From Undaria pinnatifida (lineage: Eukaryota; Sar; Phaeophyceae; Laminariales; Alariaceae), in assembly GCA_012845835.1 (NCBI GenBank), contig JABAKD010000035.1, positions 764,246 through 828,245 on the forward strand: DNA of 64,000 nt, written 5' to 3'. The notes under the pieces were generated by a model. That model was not told the origin of the DNA, searched no databases, and saw only the letters and a list, made by a program, of their open reading frames with translations. Below are positions 56,211-64,000 of this stretch, piece after piece (position 1 is the first letter of the stretch; every line of letters begins with the position of its first letter). The translations under genes and the position numbers were made by a program.

Positions 56211-56338
56211 GGCGATTAACCCGCCAAGAGCGCTAGCATCCAAGAATGGGGGGGGGGGGTTACGTAGTTACCGTATTATGGTCCGTAGGATGATTCCGTT
56301 AGGGTTAGCGGATAACTAGTGCGCTCGGGTTAATCGCC
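56211..56338. mobile_element. Small MITE-like element with 13 bp perfect terminal inverted repeats
   Basis: GGCGATTAACCCG at 56211-56223 and its exact inverse ending at 56338. 128 bp, with a G10-11 run in the middle. It stands where copia integrase sequence ends, so it may mark the breakpoint of the RT deletion. Confidence 0.6.
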
Positions 56339-56696
56339 AAAGTTCAGGGTGTGTTGACTGTGTGAGTAGCGCATGCAACAGCAGTCGATTCGCTGAGTTT
56401 CAACTTGTTCAGAGTCCTCAGTCTTGGACTCGAGACATATTGTGGAGCCATTTGCACCAATGGCTTCGTGATTAGATGCACAGCTCCTATAGCTGTCATT
56501 GTATAAGGGTTAGTTTTTGATTCGGTTGGAATACCTGGGATACGGAAATTCGAGCTTTTCGAATTGCGTGAGCAAGGCTGCGTTACACCTCAGTTGGAAA
56601 CGACATGCGTCGTATCTCTGATTGGTGTGTAACTGGGTTTCAAGTGGAACACGCCATTGAATGAAAATTTGATATGCCACTTCTATTGTGGGGGAG
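56339..56696. other. Copia-A 3' non-coding region
   Basis: No coding motif recognised. Ends in GTGGGGGAG, a likely polypurine tract next to the 3' LTR. Confidence 0.5.
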
Positions 56697-57235
56697 TGTG
56701 GAGGATAGAGATTTTAGACTACCACCTATCGACGCAGTGTTCAGTAGCATTGATTGTTCATTGCTGTACTCGTAGTCGTAGCAGAACTAGAAAGCAACAT
56801 AGACTATAGCGTAACAGCTGAACCGGAACTTTCTTGGAAGAATTGTTCTAGAAATACGGCGGGATTACCACCTGTTCGACTACTGCTGTAATAGTTGAAG
56901 AAGATCGTATCGAACGAGGTAGTCGAGTTCTCGAAGTCAGAGGCTTCTGGAAGAAGAAGTACTCTGGGCGCTGAGACGGATGACGCGGGTGGCCCCACCC
57001 TATTCACTCCTCACTCTTCTCTCGTTCTTCTATTATTTCTCGTTAGTTTTCAGTGTCCCCTAAACTCTGGACACAGCGGTCCATTGGTCTCAAGTGTTTC
57101 TTTTGTTGGCCGAAAGTGCCCGTTAAAACTGCAACATATTTCTGCCTCGTGCACCTTGCACGCTCCTTCGGTTAGCTTATTTGCTGCGCGTGCCAGCCTC
57201 TGCGACCACGCCAGGTCGTATCGTCACATACGCCA
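56697..57235 (+). repeat. 3' LTR of Copia-A
   Basis: ~539 bp, TGTGGAGGATAGAG to CGTCACATACGCCA; no target duplication with the 5' side is visible (ACGGTG-type versus ATAGG). Confidence 0.8.
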
Positions 57236-57959
57236 ATAGGGTGGCCTGTGTCTGTGACAGCCCCGAGTCTAGTTGCAGCCATTGGTATTTTTTAACACCG
57301 TGCTTGAACGTGTCTTGTCACGGCGCAACTTTATTTCCAAGCAAACATATTTGTTCTCTATTGAAGCGACATATAAGCGAAAAAACGTTATTGTCCCAAA
57401 TCTAGCTGTGGAGATTTTAACGCAAAATTGGCACGATGAATGGTGAAAAGTCCATCGGAGTCTGACGCATTGGACCTACCTGCACACACGGGACAACCCC
57501 CCCCCCCAGAAAAGTTATGTGGACCGAGATAATTGGGTATAATAAATCACCTGCGCGTGATGTTTTTTGCATGAAGAGTGGGGGATTATTTCAATTTTTC
57601 AAGCGTTGCTGTTACAGCATGTGAAGGCTTAGTCTTGAGTTAAGGTTTACGGTAAAATTAGTGTATGTAGTTGCGCGCGTTACATTGTGTGTACATGAAC
57701 TTCCACCTTTTGCTTCGGTGCTACTTTCTTCAACCCTCGTGGTGTCGTTTCGGGGTGAATTGTCGTGCGTTTTGGATCAGTTTTGTGGCTTTTTCGCGTA
57801 ATTTCGGAGCGTTTTTGTTCTAAAATGGACAATATTCATGGATACGTTTTAAGACCGGATTCGGGTTCCTCTCGGTCGTGAGCACTTTGTTTCTCCTGTC
57901 ATCTCTCAAAAACAATGGAGCAAAAACCGGTACCCCCTTTGGTAAAAGTGTTCTGCCTG
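57236..57959. other. No feature recognised
   Basis: Contains a C11 run near 57488-57498; no coding motif. Confidence 0.4.
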
Positions 57960-58227
57960 TGTTAAGGTACGACCTTGAAAGGCCGGTAATAACCTGATCC
58001 AATAGGTAATTGGCCGTTGTCGTATGATAATATGGCGTTTTATATTCGGGGTATTCAAGGGATGGAGATTATCTTGCCTCTTGTCCCAGTTTTCATCTTC
58101 GGTTCTGGTGAAAATAATGAAAGTTGCTTCTCTCCCGCTTTGAGCTACGAAATTGAGTAACACCGGGGACATGCCCACTTGGTGGACCTGTAGCGACACT
58201 CTGTGTCTCACCCCAACCAACTTAACA
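57960..58227 (+). repeat. 5' LTR of gypsy copy C (diverged)
   Basis: TGTTAAGGTACGACC to AACCAACTTAACA. Shares the LTR framework of 4180-4448 (CCT.GAAAGGCC, TTTATATTCGGGG, CACTCTGTGTC) but is much more diverged. Confidence 0.75.
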
Positions 58228-59093
58228 AATGGAGTCTTCGAGTAGGACCAGGATCGGTGGAATTCTCCATCCTATCGTACGCTCGTCTTGGGTTTTTGCT
58301 TTTGTTAAGCAGCTGTTTTTTCCGTGAATCGGCTCTTGCTCTCTCCCGGTGACTGCTCAATAGGTGAGGTACTCTTCCCTCTCGGCGGTGACCACAACAA
58401 CAGCGAGACGGCAAGGGCCTCCTGGTAGTCACCGTGTGTGCGACACATGGGCGACATCCTTGGTCATGGCGCAGAAGGTGTTTCGTTTTAAAGCTCTGGT
58501 ATTTGCGGTACAAGAGGGTGTGGTCGCTCGGCACACATCCAGTCGACGATACGGCACCCAGGATAAAAGCTCTTCGGGAGCAGGGTTCCCTGAGCTAGGG
58601 CGCCAGACACACCTTCTGGTAGTCTCTCCGTCCGCCAGTTGCCACGTAAATCCGCAGGGGAGCCGACCCAAGCCTCAATCACCAGACTTATTCGTTCCGC
58701 GCCCAACCAGCACGTTGCAAAATTTCCAAGCCTCTCGCTCAGCGTTTACCTGCACAGCTTCGCGAGCAGCCAGCACAAGCCACAGCAACGCCCTCCGACT
58801 CGTCCTTCCTCTTTTTTTGTGCTTCGACCCCGGACGTATGCGCAATCAAGAGCAAGCATACCAGACACTTTAGATTATCAGCAACGGACGAACCGCTTTT
58901 CGGGGGCTTCATTGGACATCGCACAACTTTGTCGAAGGAGCCAGGCCGACCTTAGCGGGACCTCCTTGAACTGCCGACACTTGGGCAGGATGATTTATTG
59001 CCTCGGCCCCGGCGCCCGTGCCTGATCCCCTCCGTTTCGACCATTTGGACCACAGGCGGCTCTCGCGATTTGTTCTTCAACAATAACAACAAC
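58228..59093 (+). other. Leader / 5' UTR of gypsy copy C
   Basis: Begins AATGGAGTC after the LTR. No coding domain recognised before the Gag start; a CAATAACAACAAC stretch precedes the ATG. Confidence 0.5.
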
Positions 59094-60955
59094 ATGCCTA
59101 CCAGTGGGGCAGCGGGCAACTCAGGCAGGCTGAGGTCTTCCACGCGCCCCAACCTGGATGACCGTGAGACAAAGAGAGCACGTTTGAGATCCCGCGACTC
59201 GAGACGGAGGAGGAACCTCCGGAGGAGGGTTCAGGTGACGAGACAGCGGATGGGCCACCACAGGCTCACAAACCAATTCACCGGTTCACGCAGAGAAGGA
59301 GGTGGACCAACCTCCACCGGGCTCGGGGGCGTGTCGACGCCAGCTCTCGCCAGCCACGGAGGAGCACCACTAGCTGGCCTCTCCGCGCTCGACAGAGCAC
59401 CACCGCCGCTACCTGGGCTCTCCGCGCTCCACAGAGCGCCACGCCCAGACATCCTGGGACCGGAGTGCCTATTTTGGCCTCTCGGACGTGGAATCTGCTG
59501 CGAAATGGGCCCAGCGGGCGCTGGGGGACGCCCGGCAGACGATCCTCCGACGTGTGACACGCCGACGCCATTATGATGAAGGCATCGAGGAGGCCAAGAA
59601 CGCTGAGCGGGAGGCGTCCATGGTGATAGAGAGGGCGCACCAAGCCCTCGCCCAATCAGCTGCGGTGGCTGCGGCGGGAGCTACCGCGGCCCCCTCGCCT
59701 TCGACTCGCCCGCAGGGTGTCGCATCCCAGCGACCACGGCCCGTGGACAACGCCATTTTCAAGGACAGCTCCGTGATTGCCATTGTCGCTTCCACAGCCA
59801 AAGCCAAGCTTGGTTACTCGGTCAAGCGTGAGTGGATCAAGCTGCCCCACAACGCCGTAGCAACCATTGATGTGCTGCCTTTCCCCACAAGTCTGACGGC
59901 ACGCAGCAATTTACACGCTCGGTTAGATCTTCAATGTCTGACATTCTCATGCGCTGCAACGGCCGTTGCACAGAGCGTGCGATCGCTCACGTGGGCAACC
60001 GGTTGGGACCACCCGTTCCACATGGCGTTCACACGTGCTATAACGCCTGACACGCCCACCACCCCCCGCATGATGACCTTGATCGATTATTGTTTTGGGC
60101 AGGTGTCGCGAGACATGGCAGGAGGAGCGTCTGGGCCCGAGACCTTCACCCCCCTGTTGCGTCTACTAATGACGCACTTCGACCGGGTTGACTCAGGGGA
60201 GGGCTACACCAAGTGTTTGGAGTGTTGAATGGCACTCCCTTTGTGATTTCAGTCGGGGGCTTCGCGTACTTGTGTCTACCGTTACGGGGAGTGGGCGTGT
60301 TTTGTCTCCGGAGAGGGATGTGGTGTTGGAGGTGGTCCGGATGGCGGTGAATGAAACCTTTCCGGCGCTTATGCCTACGTTGTACCCTGGTTCGGAGGCA
60401 ACGGATCCACGGCCATACGCCTCGTTGTACATTGTGTGGAAGGATTTTAGTGACTTAGCACATAATAAGACACCTGCCGTCAACAACGAAACATATTTTT
60501 CTCTCCCTGTTTCTTCGACGGGAGCGCGGTCATCCGCCGCGTCGGCTCCCGGGTCCGCCGATCATGGTCGCGGCCAGGGCCGAGTGCCGTCCCAGTCGCT
60601 TTCGTGGCAGACGGGATCGAGCCATAATCCATCTGTCATGCCCATTGATGATCTGACCCTTGGCTTGACCAGACATCAAACTGCTGGTCACTAGAAGGAC
60701 ATCATTATGCAGAAGGGTTCACCGTCAGTGCCCCGTTTAAGACCGGCGACCCTCCTGTTTGGAGCGGCCTCTTTTCACCCACCAGTCGTGCTAATGCCCT
60801 CCGAAAAAACTGGGCGCTCTGCCTCAACTGCCACAGAGACAACCACTGCTTCAAGCATTGTAGGGATACTTTCATTAATGCGAACGACTGTTTGAGGCCT
60901 GAACTTGGCCAACTTGGCGACGATGACGCATACCAACGTTGGCAAGCACGCATAT
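59094..60955 (+). pseudogene. Gypsy Gag with CCHC knuckle, copy C
   Basis: Likely start ATG at 59094 (MPTSGAAGNSGRLRSSTR), chosen because the frame becomes protein-like there. An Arg-rich region (RLRSRDSRRRRNLRRR) follows, and after a frameshift near 59480 WAQRALGDARQTILRR and an Ala-rich helix (REASMVIERAHQALAQSAAV). The capsid part holds LHARLDLQCLTFSCAATAVA, TLIDYCFGQVSRDMAGGASG and LLRLLMTHFDRVDSGEGYTK. After a second shift come LSPERDVVLEVVRMAVNE, LMPTLYPGSEATDPRPYASL and DFSDLAHNKTPAVNNE. The nucleocapsid knuckle is CLNCHRDNHCFKHC (60820-60861). It is the most complete Gag of the family here, about 600 codons, inactive because of frameshifts. Confidence 0.8.
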
Positions 60956-62559
60956 TCTGCTACCGCCGAGACGGCAAATCGTCTCGCCGGAAAAACCACA
61001 AAAAAACGGTCGCCACCATCCGGGTCAATCACAAGGGTACCGCCAGGATCAGGGCTAGCTAAACTGTCACAACGATAACACATACACATCGGATAACCAT
61101 GGTGGTATCCCACCCTCGCCTGCTTCTTCTGTCCCCGCTTCTGCTCCTCGAATGCGATTTGCAGCCGCCCATAACCGGGGCGGAAATCCGAATGCGCGCC
61201 AGCCTGGCACATTCCGTAGCAGCAATTGACAGCTCGACGGCGGTACGTCACACTCGGCCTGTCCGTCGATGGCACTGACAGGGACACCTCTTTTGGTTTC
61301 AGTAGATGCTCGTGTACTTTGTTGCTCACCTGTCCAATAATGCAGCAAAATTCGCCTCTATCTAGAGCCGACGGCTCCTACGCCGTCTGTTGACGATCCT
61401 CATGGCGTAGTACCGGCGGTGGGAACCAGCGCCTCAAGCGTGGTTCCCCTCAGCCAGGTATTTTGTCGATGACGAGAACGCGCGCTTCCAGCGCCGTTCC
61501 TCTCGGTCATGTTCTGAGTTCGGCGACGGGAATCCGCGCCTCCTGCACCGTTCCCCTCAGCCGCTGCATAAACTCGGCAATGCATGTACGCCCTTCAAAC
61601 GCCGCCGCCATCAACTATGGCACGGGAGCTTGCGCTTTGCGCGCTTCCCCCAGGCACGCGTCGCGCAGCAATACAGCTGCGGTGACGGCGCGTCGCCATT
61701 TTAGGCAAACGTGTTCATCCCCCCCTCTCCTTGACCATGCGGTGGCGGTCGGTTTGAGGTGTGGGACGGCCGACCCTCAAAACATTTACTGACCATGAGG
61801 TGGTGGTCCATTTGAAGTGTGGGAAGGCCAACACTAAGACATCGAGATATTTTGCGAGGCTCGACCCGGTGTTTGCTGGTGATAGCAGCGGGCGCTCTGT
61901 CTTTTTTTCCATCAAGTAGGAGTCAACAAGATTTAACTAATTCGTCGCCCTTCTCCTAGAGGCCGAACGGAAATGAGCCTCCTCGGGTAAACCAATTATG
62001 GCCACCTGCCCGAGCCCCGCTCCAGAAGACGCCCACAGGGTCTACGGGCCCTGCTTCGATTTCTAGCACGCTCACCCACGGCCAAATGCTACGGTAGGGG
62101 GTCCCTTTCGGGAATGTTTTTTTCAGTGGCTCGGTGTCAGTCGCGCGAGTGACTCCCCTGTTCCTTACGGTCACAAGCTTTTGTGCCCTTTAACATTCTC
62201 GATATCAATACGAAAGGGGATGGGTACTACGCTGCACCAAAACAATCGCCGAACGATTTTTGTCAGTGAGGCACAGCGTCACTCGCGCGAGTGGCTCAGA
62301 CCCGGCAGTGAAAATTGGTGGCACCTCCCTACCGTAGCCTTGATCCACATTCTTCAGGCTACGAATTCCCCAGCGGTACAGGAAGAAGATTCGACACTGC
62401 ACGAGCGGCCAGTGATGACGCCACGCCTCCAGTCTGATCAGCTGGACGTTAGTCCCGTAAATGTACGGAATAAGCGCACCTCTTGTCCAGCAGAAACAGG
62501 TCAGAGCCCCTGCCCCCTCGGGCGCAGTTAGAGCATATTTTTGCGATTTGTCGCCAAAG
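60956..62559 (+). other. Linker region after Gag, copy C
   Basis: Corresponds to 35886-37200 of copy B. A ~60 bp coding repeat (ASSAVPLGHVLS-type) at 61455-61620. A short segment (GACCATG.GGTGG.GGTC to AGGTGTGGGA) is duplicated at 61733-61770 and 61791-61830. Includes the MITE below. Confidence 0.55.
62088..62338. mobile_element. 251 bp MITE-like element in the copy C linker
   Basis: The ends GCTACGGTAGGG and its inverse CCCTACCGTAGC are perfect over 12 bp. An internal inverted pair, CGCGCGAGTGACTC and CACTCGCGCGAGTG, is also present. Noncoding. No clear TSD. Absent from copy B at the corresponding place. Confidence 0.65.
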
Positions 62560-63600
62560 AGCATAGAGGCCACCACGCGAGAAGCGGTGGGTTCGGACTT
62601 GCGTCGTGCTCTAGAGGCCTGGTGTGCCTGAGGGGGACACCATAGGCTCAAACTGCCGAGCAATAGCGTTCCCAGAGGGGGACAATGCAGACCTAAATGC
62701 CCTACGAGGCTATCGACGGGTTGGCACTGCCGATGTTGGACTCTTTTTCGGGAACAGTACGGGCGGCTTCTTATGAGTTTCCGCCAGTGAGTGAGCTGGG
62801 CCCGAGGCGAGAAACTGCAGAATCGGATTCGCATTATGCTCCCGAGGCCTGGTGTTCCCGCAAGGGGACATTACAGGCACTAAGAGCCGAGGACTGGTGC
62901 TCCAAGAAGGGGACATTGCAGACCCAAAAGTCCAACGAGGCTACCGACGGGTTGGCACCGTCGGTTTTTGATCATTTTTCGGGTGCAGTTAGAGCGGATG
63001 TTTGCAGTGTTCCGCCAACAAGCGAATAGGACCCGAGTCAAGACACCGTGGGTTCGGACTCGTGGGGACACCATATGCCCAACCTGCAGACGACTGGTGT
63101 TCCCAGTGGGGGACATTGCAGACCCTAATGCCCAACGAGGTTACCGACGGGTTGGCACTGTCGATGTTGGACTCGTTTTCGGGTGTAGTAAGGACGGCTT
63201 CTTACGAGTTTACGCCAGTGATTGAAGACGACCCGCGACGAGAAACCACGGGTTCGGACTCGTATTATGCTCCCGAGGCCTGGTGTTCCCGCAAGGAGAA
63301 ACTACAGGCCCAACGAGCCGAGGACTGGTGTTCCCGGAAGGTGACATTGAAGACCCAAATGTCCAACGGGGCTACTGACGGGTTGGCACCATCGTTTTTT
63401 TTATCATTTTTCGGTCGCAGTTAGAGCAGATGCTTGCATTGTTCCGCCAACGAGCGAAGTGGACCCCAGTCGAGACAACGTGGGTTCGGATTCGCGCCGT
63501 GCTCCCGAGGCCTGGTGTTCTCGCAAGGGGACACCACAGGCCCAAGTGCCGAGGCCTGGTGTTCCCGAACGGGGACATTGCAGGCCGAAAATACCAACAC
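62560..63600 (+). repeat. Coding tandem repeats upstream of NADAR, copy C (about 4 units)
   Basis: The landmark CGAGGCTAYCGACGGGTTGG (or close variant) is near 62705, 62940, 63137 and 63367, spaced ~200-235 bp. Peptides include APEAWCSRKGTLQALRAEDW and ATDGLAPSVFDHFSGAVRA. Same array as 4449-5003. Confidence 0.75.
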
Positions 63601-63930
63601 GGCTTTTGATCCTTCCCTCGAATACTCCATAGACAGAGTGGTGTTGTTCTGGTAGCCCCCTTCCAATTTTTGTTGTCCTCTTCATCGCTTGCCGTGGAAG
63701 ACGTGTCATATTGTTGCGTGGACAGGTAAATGCTGGCCGAAAAAGCCAGGATTAGTTTTAAGACCATCGAGCAATGGAGCTCATAATGTCGCCGCCTGGC
63801 CCAAGCACACACAAACGCATCGGTCGAGGCGTGCGCAACTTCTCCTCCGCTGTTGGGGACAGGGAGAAGCAAAACGCCGTGTTATCTGGCACCTACGCCA
63901 AATTCACGCAGAATCCAGCCATGAGAAAAA
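63600..63930 (+). pseudogene. NADAR domain in gypsy copy C (degenerate, truncated)
   Basis: FDPSLEYSIDRVVLFW is followed by a stop at 63653. A different frame carries LAVEDVSYCC, where the EQ of SAEQ is lost, and another IGRGVRNFSSAVGDREKQ, then SGTYAKFTQNPAM. The remaining NADAR C-terminus is absent because element sequence ends near 63928. At least three disruptions. Confidence 0.8.
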
Positions 63931-64000
63931 ACAAGGGTGTGTGCGGTACGCTACGCACCAAGGCTTACAGGCGGTATATACCGCCGGTATTACCGGTACC
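63931..64000. other. Palindromic sequence at window end, not part of gypsy copy C
   Basis: GGCGGTATATACCGCC at 63970-63985 is a perfect 16 bp palindrome. GGTGTGTGCGGTACGCTACG and the following CACC are also partly self-complementary. It probably begins another inserted element that continues past the window. Confidence 0.5.

Larger units (their letters stand above)
43528..57235 (+). mobile_element. Copia-A element, interrupted by Copia-B, a solo LTR and MITE-like DNA
   Basis: LTRs at 43528-44081 and 56697-57235 share TACCACCTATCGACG.AGTG, GAACTAGAAAG and ACGCCAGGTCGTATCGTCAC. A GGTTGTAGAGCC word after the 5' LTR resembles a degenerate initiator-Met primer site, and GTGGGGGAG precedes the 3' LTR. 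When the Copia-B insertion (44141-52723) and the solo LTR (53655-53962) are set aside, the order is leader, gag, protease, integrase. RT and RNase H are deleted. Confidence 0.8.
57960..63930 (+). mobile_element. Ty3/gypsy NADAR-chromovirus copy C (5' half)
   Basis: 5' LTR, leader, complete though frame-shifted gag, linker with a MITE insertion, four coding linker repeats and a degenerate NADAR. The match to the family ends near 63928, inside NADAR, where unrelated palindromic sequence begins. No pol is present. Confidence 0.82.

Noticed and set aside
57960-63930. A complete gypsy element in copy C
   Set aside because: No protease, RT or integrase is present and NADAR is cut off before the window ends.

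Overview
This is a repeat-dominated window of a eukaryotic nuclear genome. Almost all recognisable coding sequence belongs to decayed retrotransposons: Ty3/gypsy chromovirus-like elements, Ty1/copia-like elements, a tyrosine-recombinase (DIRS order) element and a LINE. Alongside them are MITE-like inverted-repeat elements, a SINE-like repeat, satellites, a very long CT tract and a TTAGGG-type telomere-like tract. The mixture, together with the intermediate base composition, would fit a stramenopile alga such as a brown alga; that is an inference I cannot prove from the window. There are no bacterial operons, rRNA genes or CRISPR arrays.

Layout. 1-3054: DIRS-order element with split direct repeats (A1, RT/RNase H, tyrosine recombinase, B1-A2, B2). 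3669-4081: dispersed repeat R1. 4083-11789: 3' part of a copia element (Copia-X), split by insertion of gypsy copy A (LTRs 4180-4448 and 10152-10420). 11790-14646: spacer with a tRNA-like sequence, a MITE carrying telomere-like repeats, and a possible two-exon gene (13051-13692). 14647-15806: a second Copia-X 3' end, inverted. 16740-17879: gag-like ORF of the DIRS-order element on the minus strand, with its own A repeat. 18159-20112: second R1 and a possible minus-strand gene broken by an ~866 bp CT/GA tract. 20325-20607: solo Copia-X LTR. 20608-26680: ~204 bp satellite array. 26690-34500: mostly featureless, with a SINE copy and a solo gypsy LTR. 34935-43527: gypsy copy B, the one with the most domains. 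43528-57235: copia element (Copia-A) holding a second copia element (Copia-B), a LINE, a G-rich minisatellite and a solo LTR. 57960-63930: gypsy copy C, 5' half.

The most notable finding is the gypsy family. Read across its three copies, the order is LTR, Gag with CCHC knuckle, linker with coding tandem repeats, a NADAR (YbiA-like) domain, retropepsin, RT, RNase H, proline-rich linker, integrase with HHCC finger and GPY module, chromodomain, Tudor-like domain, LTR. NADAR enzymes cleave N-glycosidic bonds, including removal of ADP-ribose from guanine, so the element appears to have carried an ADP-ribose/NAD-related enzyme inside its polyprotein. All three copies are broken, yet each still contains NADAR sequence. 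Other points of interest are the two-exon cysteine-rich gene, the split-direct-repeat element, a datable four-level nest of insertions with intact target-site duplications, and an over-represented 10-mer (TACCTGGTAC) scattered through non-coding DNA.
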